A stretch of DNA of 64,000 bases from positions 108,332,660 through 108,396,659 of the forward strand of contig CM019824.1 of the NCBI GenBank assembly GCA_009763385.1. Direction: 5' to 3'. Both the position numbers and the translations under genes were made by a program. Numbering within the stretch: position 1 is the first letter of the stretch; each line of letters starts with the position of its first letter. The notes under the pieces are model-generated. The model had not been told where the DNA came from, made no database searches, and saw only the letters and a list, made by a program, of their open reading frames with translations. The DNA is from Coix lacryma-jobi var. lacryma-jobi. Lineage: Eukaryota; Streptophyta; Magnoliopsida; Poales; Poaceae. Below, piece after piece: positions 19,913 to 30,791 of this stretch.

Positions 19913-20700
19913 TTTGGGAAAAAGGACAAGCAGAGCGGTGGTGGCACATGGCGGCAATCGGTGAGGTTGCGTCGAGGCAACGCTACCAGTTGTGCGGGCG
20001 TGGCCGTTGGATCAACATCAACTTCGAGTTGGTCCAGAATAACCCTAGGGTTTTGCTGGTTCGCTCTGTAATTAGTTAGGGGTAGAGTGGGAACTAGAAT
20101 TAGGATAAGTAGGGGGAGACACACACCTCCCAAACTATCTCAGTCATTTGCTATTCTTCACTTAGGGTTTTCCTACTCTCCCAATCCCCTGCTGTAGCTA
20201 CTGAGATCCGCAGAGAACCATACCTCTGTGTTCATAAGATTTTGAGGAAGTGAGACCGTAATCTCACTATTGTAGCGTGTGGTAGCCACACGGTTGCAGA
20301 CTGATGTCTTGATTCGCATTTTGACTTTGTTCTTCGCGTTCTTTGTTTCTCCGTGATTTTCCCGTCACTCGATCTCCCTCTCTACTGCGTCTTTTTGAAA
20401 TCCACTTGAATCAACTTGTTCTTTATAGTGAGGAGATCATTTCCACCAAAGGAATTCATCTAACTCTTCACGAACAAGTAGATCGGGTCGATTCAATTTT
20501 CGTGGCGCTTTTTGGTTCATACTCCTTCCCTTTCGAATTCCCATTGATTGAGTTGATTTGAGCGGATGATTTCTTGGGGTTAGTCTCCTAACTACCTCGT
20601 GATCACCTTCTCCAAGTTTGGGAACAAGGGATTTTGATTAGGATTGGATTTGGGGAGATTTGGGAGAGAGGCGATCAAAATCGCCCTCTCTGGTCGGTCG

Positions 20701-20960
20701 CGGACAGTCTGCCACCTGACCGGCGGATAGTCCGCGCGTCGGGGCTGAGCCAGACCAGTGGCTGGGCGCTTCGGTGCTTTGGGCTCGGGATACGGGCGGA
20801 CAGTTCGTAGTTCAAAGACGCGGACAGTCCGGGACCAAGCAGGGAGACTTCAGCAGCTGTGTTGTTTTCCATTTTTGGTCGGTGGACAGTCCGCTAGGGG
20901 ACTGCGGATAGTCCGCCCCTGCCGCGGACAATCCGGGACTGGGAGATCGGACAGTCCGGG
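20701..20960 (+). repeat. CGGACAGTCCG palindrome cluster in copia A LTR
   Basis: Eight copies of a CGGACAGTCCG-like palindrome occur, for example GCGGACAGTCTGCC, GGCGGATAGTCCGCGC, GCGGACAGTCCGGG, GTGGACAGTCCGC, GCGGATAGTCCGC and TCGGACAGTCCGGG. Copia B and C have a different motif (GCGTCCGATGC or GCGTCCGGTCAC) in the equivalent zone. Confidence 0.82.
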
Positions 20961-21373
20961 AATCGGCTGTAGGCTGAGCTTCAGTGCGTTTGGTCTCCCG
21001 GCTGTTCCGCTTGGTTTTCGGACTTCTCGTTTGGCCCTTGAGTTAACCAAGGAACATCTCTAAGTATCTTTGCTACTTGTTAGCATAGGTATTTGGAGAT
21101 TTCTCGACGTAGCCTTCCATCTACGTTCGGGAGTCGGTTTTTAGGGGTCGAACTTGAGCCGGTGCTTTTGGTGTTTGGCTCGCTCTTGCTTTCTGGTGCC
21201 TCGCTGTGATCCTAGGGATCATCCACCCTCTTCCAAGGGTCGTGTGCATCACGTTTCGGTAAAAGCTTTCGGGGGTTGATTTTTGGGACAAAGACCGAAG
21301 TTTCGAGAGAAATTTTTTAGGCTCCCGTTCACCCCCCCCCTGATCGCCTTGCTTTTGCATTTTCGGTCCTTCA

Positions 21374-22380
21374 CTCTCTGCCGCTGCTCCCGCCGCGCCG
21401 GCCTGCTCTCCACCGCCGCACCTGTCTCCACCGCGTCCAGCGCCACGCCAGGCTCCCACGCGCTCTCTGTCGTCATGCGCGCCGCCGTGCCCGTCTCTGC
21501 CGCCTCCGGCGCGGTGCCCTCCACCGCTCCCGTCTTCACCGGATCCAGCGCCGCATCGGGCTCACACAGGCTCTTCGCCGTCGTGCGCGCGCGGGCCTCC
21601 TCTGCCGTCGCGCCCGCGTGCGCCTCCTCCGCCGTGCGGGGCTGCATGAGTCGGTGGGGGCCGGTGGGGGGAAGCGCCGGTCAGGTGAGGAGCACTGGTG
21701 GGAAGCACAGTCGAGCGGGGAGGAGAACTGGTGGCAGGGGAGCAGTGCCGACAAGGGATGGAGGGAGGAGCGTCGGTGGCAGGGGAGGAGATCCTGTGGA
21801 GGAGGAGCACTTGTGGGGCGGAGACTCAGAGAGCCGGTGGGGGAGAGATCTGCGTCATCAGTTTTGGGCGACGCTTTTTTGTGGTTCCCCTCGCTCAGAA
21901 CACATAATGCGTCTTGGCTTTGGGTGCTCTGTTGGAGGGTGGTTTTGATACCCAAAACAAATGTTGAGGACCCAAATTTAGGTTTGGGGAGTGTTGTTGG
22001 AGACAGTCTTAGTGCTATGGAATATGGGTCGATTCGATGCAACCGTCCCTTCCATTTGTCAAGCCAGGGTCAGCGACCAAGGTTTCAAGAAAACGTTGTG
22101 TTGACACTCAAAAGTGTCATAAGTGTATAATAAGGCTAGAAGACATATTCGGTTCATAATGTTTTGATGTCGAGTTTATCTTCTAATGCTTTGTATCTAA
22201 AAGGTCAGATATTCTAAGTGAAATTGGTCTGGTCACTTGATCCATTATAAGTGTCTTCCGACTAGTTACGCTACTTCCGACCAAGTGACGCTGGTCGGAA
22301 GCCTTAGAATAGTGATGAATGCCAAGCCAGGTGTCGATTTAAGAATTTCTTTGCTAGCATGGGGTTATAAAGATTTATTA
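21374..22380. other. Flank between copia A and element Y: GC-rich block and possible DNA-transposon terminus
   Basis: 21374-21660 is GC-rich and reads in one frame as Ala/Ser-rich low-complexity sequence; 21660-21870 is G-rich. 21890-22010 holds GGTGCTCTGTTGGAGGGTGG and, about 75 bp on, GGGGAGTGTTGTTGGAGAC, a pattern seen at the ends of plant DNA transposons or MITEs. I cannot assign a family because the other terminus is not in the window. 22010-22380 includes an imperfect inverted repeat around CTTCCGAC...GGTCGGAAG (22256-22301). No gene was recognised. Confidence 0.45.
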
Positions 22381-22477
22381 ATCCTTGTCTGTGGCACCAT
22401 CTTTACCACCCATCGAGCAGAATCAGATCTCATCCACTACCAAGATGGGTGGTAAAGATGGTGCCACAGACAAGGAT
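22381..22477. repeat. Perfect 32-bp inverted repeat over the gag start of Y
   Basis: Arms 22381-22412 and 22446-22477 are exact reverse complements, with a 33-base loop. The right arm begins at the second base of the ATG at 22445 and covers the first ten codons of gag. The left arm is therefore an antisense copy of the gag start. Confidence 0.95.
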
Positions 22478-24403
22478 AATATCATCCGTCCTTCGGGTAT
22501 TGACCAACTTCTCAATGAATTGAAACAGGCCAAACTCGACGCCGTCCTGAAGGCTTTCCTCGAAAGTCGTTCCAAGGACCGGCGCGGCAAGGTCAGTCAA
22601 GATAAGGAGCCAGACTTCTGCGAGATAATTCCTACTTCTTCAAAAACCGCTGAAGATGCTACCGAAAAGGTAAACGCTGAGGTAAATGATGATCCCTACT
22701 CTACCCATGCTAATTATTCAGTAATGCTAGATGGCGCTAAAAAAGCTCTTACTAATACCATTCAGCATTAATTTAAATTGCTTAGCACTCGCATGGATAA
22801 GTTAGAGGGTAAAACTGTCAAACCTGATCGTCCAACCGAACAGCCATAGTTTGGTATGCCTTTTAATTTCTTCGAAGGCCAAACCACACACACAAATTTT
22901 GGCCAATTACAATTGGGTTCATCGGCAAACGAAACTGATACAACCGGTCATGGTGGAGCTAACACATCGACACACACCAATAACATCCACCATAATTCTG
23001 GTCGGACCGCACGGACCGACCAGGGGCGACAATGAATAGAACTTGAGGGGGGGGGGCAGGGTGTTGTATTACCCAACCCATTGAAGTCTCTAAGTCACAT
23101 TCCCATGCCTAGCGGCGCTCCTAACCCTGCCGCAACCGATTTTGGCTGAGCATTAAATCGGTTCAAAGAAGAAATAACCAGATCTCTCGAGACTAGCTTG
23201 GGAGTTCAAATTAAACCTAGTAGGACCACCTACTTTAAACCCTACCCTCCACACTTTGATTTTATGAATGCACCTAATGGTTGGAGAGTACCAAAATTTT
23301 ATAAATTCAGCGGTGATGGTAGTAAATCAACCATGGAACATGTTAGCATGTTCCTTGCAAAAATGGGCGAAGCAAGTACCCTATATTTCATGAATGTGCG
23401 ACATTTTCCTCTATCTCTTACTAGTACAGCTTTTGCTTCGTTTACATCATTACCATTATGTTCTATTAGTTCTTGGGCTGAATTAGAAGAGAAATTTCAT
23501 AATCACTTTTATGATGGAGTCCAAGAAACTAGGCTGTCACATCTCACGTCGATTCGATAAGGGCGTAGTGAGCCCATAGTTGATTTCTTTAAGCGCTTTA
23601 AGGAAATTAAGAGTCGATGCATCCTTTTAATGATCTCTGACAGAGACCTAACAAATCTGTGTTTTGCTGGTTTACGTCATGAGATTAAAGATAAACTAGA
23701 GCATTATGAGTTTTTTTAATGTAAATCAACTTTTGCAAAAGGCTGTGTCAACTGAGCCACGCCTTAAAGAACCTCATGATCCTCAAAGAACCCATCGTCC
23801 GAACGTGCATACGGTTGAGGTATATTCTGATAGTTCAGATGATGAAACTAGGGATTGCTATGCTGCTGAGTTCCTATGGCCAGCACAAAATAAATGAGTC
23901 ACCTTTCCCTCTCTCAAACCAATTCAGAAGAATCGGGGAGAGGGAGTAAAATTCATTTTTGATTTCTCTAAATGTGACCGAATATTTGATGAGTTGCTTA
24001 CATTCGGTTATCTTAAAATTAATTATATTTTGCCATCATCCGATGAATTAAAGAGAAGGGCTTATTGTAAATATCATAATTCTTTTTCGCATGCTACTAA
24101 TGACTGCAATGTTTTCCGTCGACAGGTCCAATCGGCCCTTAATGAAGGACGATTGAGTCTCACTGAGATGCAAGTCGATACTACCACCCTTTTTCCAGTT
24201 CATATGGTGGAAGCAGGGAGTCCTGCTATTCTAATTCGTCCAGAGCAGGCTGATACAACTAGGGGCAAGAATGTCATCATCGGCGAATCACGGGTTGCAC
24301 CGAATACTGAGAGTAATTCGGGGTGCAAAGTGGTGCTCGAGAAGGGGGATGATGGCAAGAGTAAGCTCACGATTACTGCCAAATCGGTGAGACACTTGAA
24401 CAA
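22445..24403 (+). pseudogene. Y gag, broken
   Basis: The start is MGGKDGATDKDN at 22445. Fragments read: 22445-22771 (gag N-terminus), 22850-23040, then the gag core at 23198-23700 with YFKPYPPHFDFMNAPNGW, PKFYKFSGDGSKSTMEHV, WAELEEKFHNHFYDG, and after an in-frame stop SEPIVDFFKRFKEIKSRC and LCFAGLRHEIKDKL. A frame change near 23710 leads to VNQLLQKAVSTEPR. At 23994-24403 the Cys/His motif YCKYHNSFSHATNDCNVFRRQ resembles the nucleocapsid-like part of related maize elements. At least five stops or shifts are present. Confidence 0.8.
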
Positions 24404-26039
24404 ATAAAGGTGGTTTGAGACCTGGGCAGCGCAGCAGAGACCGGCCAGGTCAGGCCCTCAAGCCGACCAGTCTGGCCCTTCCTCAGAACAGCCAGCTCAG
24501 TCGGATCGAAGGGCCGACCAGGCCAGTCTAGCTCTTTCTAGTTCAACTAAAACAGACAAGCCGACTGCCGTAGTCGGTTTAACTAGTTCAAGCAGCTCTG
24601 CCCTTTCTGGAGTGCTTGTCTTATGCACATTTGTCCCACAGAAACCTGAAGTTGGTACCTGGAAGACTAATGTGGAGAAGAGTACGTGGAAGGTTGTTAG
24701 AGAGCCGTGCACTTTCAGTAAACTTATGGCTAAATACAAACAACAAAAGGCCGATTCTCAGAATCGATCATTAAAAAAAGAGAGTCTACTCCTCCGAAGC
24801 GAGAAGATGGAAAGTCTAAGCAACTGGTGATGACTCAAGTAGCATCCCCAGCGCCGAGAACAGTTCCTTATAGACCTCAGTGGGCTCCTCCTATTTCGCC
24901 ACCTCCACAATGGGGTCCTCAAGGAGTTTGGGTACCATACCCCATGCCAGCACCCATGTATTACCAACAAGGATGGGGAGCACCTATTAATCAACCTCTG
25001 TGGGTGTCAGTATTCGACCGATTGGGTGGTCAACCGAGCTCTATTACAAATCAGAATCGGCTGATCAAGTCGAGAACTTTGACTGCTCAAGAAATACAGA
25101 AGGCATAGGTACGACAATTCTATGTTCCTAAAAGAGTGCAACATGTTCTTGCTGCTTCCCCGGCCAAACCTGATTCTGTCCCCATGATTACGATCAGTTC
25201 TACAAAGGCTCCCATTGTTAATGAAGCTGAGCCGATGGTGATCGGGGAACCGACTCCAGTAAAGGTCCAAGATGTTCAAGATGCTTCAGCTGGAGTAGAG
25301 GAAGAAAAACCTGTTGAGCGTGATCCTAGATATACTCAGCCTAGGTGGTGTCCCCCTGGCTTGAGTAAAACTCAACGGAGGAAGTTGCAGAGAGCTCGCT
25401 ATAACAAGCAAAGGCGGGAGTAGCTTGAGAAAATGAGGGAAGACATATTTAACTCAACACATCCCATGTTTCCTCAAGGCAAGCAAGGAGGTGAAGAGTC
25501 AGCTTTTATTAATCGAAAACCAACTTTGACAGTTACTGAACCAAACAGGTCAGATCCTAAGCTGACCAGTCTAGATACCGAATCTGCTAGATTGGCTTCA
25601 GAGCCGATCAGGTCAGATCCCAATCTGACTAGGTCAGATCCTGCACCGACCAGTTTAGAACTCGAGTAGGCTACGTCGACCACTCCTGAATTGAGAGATG
25701 AGCTAGCCCGACCAGATTCTGAGCTGACTGAATCGGTTCGTGATGTTCCAGTGGGATCCGACGTGTGTCCTGGTGATCTTGTTTCCTTTGTTGGTTTTGT
25801 CACGACTAGTGAAGAATTATCTGAAGAACACGATGAGGAAATGGTTTACAACGAACCTTCCCCGGAGAGGGCTGAGGTCAATGTGGTTTACTTATCCGCC
25901 GATTATTATGTGGTCGGAGATGATTCGAAAGCAACAGAAATCAACTTTGCTACGCAAAGTGCCTTGTTCCAGAAACCAGAGGACTCTGTCAACCATCTCA
26001 AACCACTACATATAAAGGGCCATATTAATGGTACACCAG
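24404..26039 (+). pseudogene. Y gag-protease spacer with short repeats
   Basis: This is a low-complexity coding region between the nucleocapsid and protease. 24420-24600 and 25540-25750 repeat a RSDP-L-T-S-like unit, seen in DNA as GGTCAGATCC and CTGACCAGTC variants. 24830-25030 is Pro-rich (PRTVPYRPQWAPPISPPPQW). 25136-25420 ends in a Lys/Arg-rich block (LSKTQRRKLQRARYNKQRR). 25691-26039 leads into the protease with HLKPLHIKGHINGTP. Several stops occur. No function is recognised for the spacer. Confidence 0.65.
26035..26039. repeat. Target-site duplication ACCAG, left copy (X)
   Basis: ACCAG precedes the 5' LTR of X and recurs at 55384-55388. Joining the flanks restores the protease frame of Y (NGTPVHRMLVDS). 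Confidence 0.95.
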
Positions 26040-29000
26040 TGTAACACCCTAGGTGTTAAGCAACTCTAAATGCATAACTTGACATAGCATGAGCATGGCA
26101 TTTCATCATTTCATGTGCATTTGTGTGTATGTTTGTTTAAGTTCTTGCCTAGTACTAAGTGTAGCTATGAATTGCTTTGTTTTTCTGACCAAGTGCCTTA
26201 AACCAAAGTTGTAGATCTTGATGAAAGGAACAACTTTGCTTAAAAGCACTTTTTCAGAAAGTCTTTTTAATGTTATTTCTTGCATTAGAAAAATGGGCTA
26301 GGAGTGAAATTCTTTTCCCAGGCAGAATTTGGACTTAACCCTTAAATATGAATTGTTCCTTGCAAAATTTTAAGCAACTTTGCTTTTAGGACCCTTTCCT
26401 AATTCGACTTAGTTTGGGAGATATAGAGCAGAAAAGAAATTAGCAAAAACCTCTTTAGTTTAAACCCAGTGGGACCCACACTTCAGCCTCTTCTCCCTCC
26501 TCCTCTGCGCGCGCCTCTCGCCCATATGCCGGCGAAACCGCCGTTGCCACTGCGAGACCGCCTTGCTGGCCATCCAAACCGCCGCTCGCCGCCCGGGGTT
26601 TCCGCCGAGCCGACGAAACCTCCTGTCCCCTCTCTGCTTGCCCGCCGCGTGAACGCCGCTCCCTGGCCGCCGCCACGTCTGGTTGGGACGGCGAGCCCAG
26701 AACCGGCCAGGTGCATTGCACCTGAGCAACGCATCGGCCTTTCCTTCTCCACCTCGCGCATGAACCGGCCAAGCCACTCACTCATTCTCTCGTCCTCCTC
26801 TCTACTCTATCATCGCCAGCCGAGAGCACCGCCGCCACCCGCCGAACTCCGGCGAGCGATTCCTCGCTGCTCAAAGCGCCGCCGCCCGATTTCTTCCGCC
26901 CTAACCTCCTCTCTCGCTTGCAAGGGTTGGTTTCCCTTCTCCTTCCCTCTAGCCGGCGGAATGCCGAGAGCCAACCTCGGACCTTCGCCATGACCGCCGC
27001 CATGACCTTTGCGTGGTCCGGCCATCTCTAGCCAAACCACCTCCAACTGAGCCCCGTTCTCGTCTCCTCTAACTTCGTAGTTGCTTAGGGTTAGATGGAG
27101 ACTTCTCTCTCGCCGTGTTTCGGCCAGAACCAAGCCTTGTCACGGCCATGTCCGCCGCGGATCGCCGCCGTGCGTGGCACCGAGCAATGCCGGGGTCGGC
27201 ATGGCTTGATAGTCGCCCTAGTAGGTCGCTTAGGGTTTGCTTGAGCTAGTGCTCGCATCGCCGAGACTCGGAATAGCCGGGCAAAGCCTCGCCGTCATGT
27301 CGCAGTGTCGTCGCTCTGCCATGGCCGCCGTCGAGCTTGCTCCGGTGAGCCCCTGGTCGGGAGACTTGGCCGACCGTGTCCGCCTCGCGAAGGCGAACTT
27401 AGTGGTGTAGATGGTTGCGCCGGAGACCTCGCCACCGGCGAGCTAGGGTCGGTCAACGACATTGGGAGCACCGTGCCACTGTCACGTGGGTCCGTTGACC
27501 GCTGACGCGTGGGCCACCTGACTAGTGGACCCCACTGGCAGTGTCTGAGAAAGAAAAGAGAAGAATCTGTGTGCACTAGCGCTCGGGTTAGCCGGGTGTG
27601 TCTAGCATTTAGTTTTGTGTCTACGGGTGCACAAAACCGGGTGTCCATAGCAATTTATGTCGAGTTTTCTTTAATCTAGTTTTTGTAGAAATGGTTTAAA
27701 TCCTTCTAAAATTCATACTAGGCTCATTTTAAGTCCAAATGATGTGAAACAAATTTTGTTGTGCTGGAAATGAATAGAGCTACCTGTTAAAAATATTGGA
27801 TGCATATTTTGTGATACTTTTGTATGTAGTTTAAATTAATTTAGGAAGTGGCTATTAACTTAGAAAATAAATAACTAATTTTGTGTAGCTCAAAAAAATT
27901 TGATTTCAATTTTGTTAGGTTTGTATGGATGATTAGTTTCTGGGAAAAATATAATATGAGGATGTTCTATGAAAAATATTGGCAGTAACATTTAAAATGG
28001 TTAAATGCTGTTTTCTTGTATGATTTTTAGTAATTAAAATATAAATGATATGAACCTGATAATTTTTGTGGACTGCTCTTATACTAAGAAATTCAGAAGA
28101 AAAATGGGAAATATATTTTTTGACACTTTTTGCTAGGACATGTAGTTCAAAGCACCTTTTCATCATGTTGTTTGTTTTTTTCATAGAGAACAGTGTTTAA
28201 GTTCAAATGACTTGAAATTTGGATAGTGGGCTGTATTACATGTTGTTAACCTGAGGTAATTTTTGTAGATTTTTCTGGAATTGTTTGTTTAGGGTTGTTG
28301 TTATAAGCATGTTTAAATAGGTTATTTGGGCAACTAAGTAGATGATAAATAAAACAAATAAGTAGATAATGTTGTAGTGATTAAGTGTCTTAATTGACTG
28401 ATTAGGAAGGTTAAATGGGTTATTAGGTGATAAGGTCTTTCAAAGTCATTGGATGATATTGACTACCTTGTTGAAGAAAATGAAGTAGATGACAAGTGCT
28501 TATCTCCTGATTTGTCGTTAACCTTGTTGCATCACATAAGCATTCCATGTGCATTCATCCTATTTATACAAGTTTATGCATCATACAGGATCGGCAGAAG
28601 AGACCCAGAAGCCACTGCAGCAGGAAGAGCCGAGCCAGGAGGAGACCTTGCTCGAGGAGACCAGAGGGGTCGACTCCGAAGAACTGCCCGAGTGTCACGA
28701 CCACTGCCCGTCTGACTTCGAAAGAGGCAAGCCTCGGAGCATTTAACTCCTACGGTTTGCAAATGGTTTATAAATTAACCTGATATACTTGCTGCATTAA
28801 GTTATAGGAATTGATTGCTACGTTGATGCATTACTACCATACCTTGTCCACAACAATTATTTTCTTGATATCCCTGTTTAGGTCTAGGCTCGTTATATGC
28901 TTAGCCCTGCTTAGACCGGTAAAAGTCGGGTGATTTGCTGTCTCCCGCATATAGGTGGATACTGCTCATGACTAGCCTGTGCTATCATGGAGATGATCAT

Positions 29001-29997
29001 GTGTTAATCAATTTGAGGACGGGCAGGATGTGGGCAGCTATAGCTTGAGCGACCTGACATTGAGATAACCCCCGGTGTAGAAGGGCCCATGGCCATCCCG
29101 CGAGTTGTGTTCTCGAATTTCCTGACTGGCAGCTTACGACTGCCATGGCCGGATGTGTCGGGCGAGTGTGCGACATTTTATCCCTAGCTGGGTAGGAATC
29201 GATTATAATCGCCATCGCTCCTGGATAGTGAGTAATTGACTGTAGATCATTACCCGTAGAACTTATGGAAATAAAGATAGTTATGGTATGGAATCTGAAA
29301 GGCTATTGATGAAATAGTCACTCTCTTGCTTGAATAATTAATCAAGTGCTTGCTATAGTTCAGGTGCAAACCTAGTAAGGTAGAATTAATTATAAAAATG
29401 CATGCCAACACCCTAAGTTAAGTTTTATTTACAAAAAGAGCTTTCATGCAATTGTTATATGTAGCTAACCCCACATATAGCCTACATGATCATTGGTGTC
29501 TCATTATTTCTGGTTTATGACGGGTAAGTCTAGCTGAGTACCTTCTTGTACTCAGGGTTTTATTCCCTTGTTGCAGATGGACAGTGCTTCTATGGCTACT
29601 GTCAGAACTGCCTTTACCCTGTTACGGGTGACGACTAGACCGTGGGCATGGTCGCTTCTTATCTTCCCTGATGCTTTTGTGAATCTGATCAGGCTGATGG
29701 CACCGTATTGAAAACAAACTGAACTTATGTTTAAAACTATGTTGCTTCCGCTACTGTTTCGAAACTATGGTTTGTAATATTGTTTCGTACTCCGATGTAT
29801 TTGAACTATGTGCAAACTGTGATGTAACTTGTGGACATGTACTCTAAACTATTACGATCTTGGCTGATGTTGAAATGGTTAGAAATCCTTCAATATTTCC
29901 AGACTACTGGGTTTGTACGAGCTTAGATACATGATAATCTTTGCGAAAGCAGAGGTTTCGGTGCTTCATTTGGTATAAATTGGTCGGTTCTGTCACA
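26040..29997 (+). repeat. X 5' LTR
   Basis: This 3958-bp LTR starts TGTAACACCCTAGG and ends GGTTCTGTCACA. It is AT-rich except for a GC-rich island at about 26465-27640. It keeps the uninterrupted sites for copia B (AGAGG at 28723-28727) and for the TRIM (about 29640-29644). It lacks about 0.28 kb near 29025 that the 3' LTR has at about 50665-50955. Confidence 0.93.
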
Positions 29998-29999
29998 GC

Positions 30000-30011
30000 T
30001 AGCATCGGAGC
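30000..30011 (+). other. X primer binding site, decayed
   Basis: TAGCATCGGAGC lies two bases after the 5' LTR. It aligns with the tRNA-iMet site TGGTATCAGAGC with mismatches, as expected of an old element in this lineage. Confidence 0.6.
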
Positions 30012-30770
30012 ATGGTTCAGTGTTACTGTTCATAAGTGTATTTGAAAACCAGTATTTTCTAAGGAATAAAGTGGTAGTTGCCAACTTATAGTTATAATAG
30101 GATTTGAAAACCCTAAGGATAACAACTAAGTTGCGCCAGTGATCAGGTCCTTATGCCCAGTAGGATCTTAGGTGGCTATTTAAGTACTAACTTGGGGGTA
30201 TTGCATCATGTTAAATTTTTGTTGTTTACTGTCGTCCATACGGCAAGGTTGAAATTGTATGAGTGCTATTCTTCAGAATAGTAATGTATGGATCAATTTG
30301 CCTCTACGCCAAGGTAATAAGTGAGTTGTGAGAGCATGACCAAACAAACATTGGTCTAGGGGAGAGTTAGTTTGGAACTTGAACCTATACACGTAAGCAC
30401 ACGGGTACAAGGGAAGGTATTTAATTGTGAGTCATATTATTCTGATGGGTGCATATACTACTTACGTGTATACGGGGTGTACACCTAACATAGTATTAGA
30501 TTTAAATTTCAGCAATGCATAATATTCATACTGTGGGCAGGGCTGAAATGATTTTCTACATGTACGCTAACTTGCGAACGTATAGTGCGTCTAGTTAACG
30601 CTATGAGTGAACGTTGTATGCCAACGTCTAGCCGTTAGATTGTTAGACAGTGAGGACGTATGTTACGTGCATGCATCATGATCATATAATCTTGCACTTA
30701 ATCTTACTTCCTTCCTTATGATATCCCTCCCATTTTCTTAATAAAAGTTGTTCTCAACTAATTAAAACCT
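30012..30770 (+). other. X 5' leader
   Basis: About 760 bp lie between the PBS and the first coding region. It is AT-rich, with phrases such as GTACACCTAACATAG and TGGATCAATTTGCC but no recognised motif and no open frame of note. Packaging signals would be expected here but cannot be identified by eye. Confidence 0.5.
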
Positions 30771-30791
30771 ATGTGGATAAACTTCTTTCAG

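Larger units (their letters stand above)
16170..21373 (+). mobile_element. Copia A, right part: pol, 3' noncoding region, 3' LTR
   Basis: This is the continuation of copia A after G1. It holds reverse transcriptase and RNase H (to 17661), a 1.6-kb noncoding region with several AAGGGGGAG-type polypurine tracts, and the 2083-bp 3' LTR. Its right flank begins CTCTC; the matching left duplication lies outside the window. Confidence 0.92.
19291..21373 (+). repeat. Copia A 3' LTR
   Basis: This 2083-bp LTR starts TGCAGATACATGGGTG after the polypurine tract and ends CTCGGTCCTTCA-type sequence (TTTCGGTCCTTCA). Its ends match the copia B and C LTRs. It contains a hairpin array (19671-19912), a palindrome cluster (20701-20960) and the GACGTAGCC/CTTCGGTAAAAGC tail. 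The 5' LTR is outside the window. Confidence 0.9.
22445..26039 (+). mobile_element. Element Y (Tat-like gypsy), left part: gag and spacer
   Basis: This is a heavily decayed Ty3/gypsy internal region on the plus strand. It continues at 55389 after chromovirus X: the protease codons GGT ACA CCA G join TCC ACA-side sequence to restore a collinear frame. No LTR of Y was recognised in the window. The second RNase H in its pol and the RELVEHRLPIKPGFRP motif place it in the Tat group. Confidence 0.85.

Noticed and set aside
21283..21948. Open frame of about 220 codons crossing the copia A LTR end
   Set aside because: It starts in the LTR, crosses the element border, and is low-complexity Ala/Ser/Gly sequence.
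26040..26080. TGTAACACCC read as a host promoter or gene end
   Set aside because: It is the LTR start of X, as shown by the ACCAG duplication and the homologous 36575 end.
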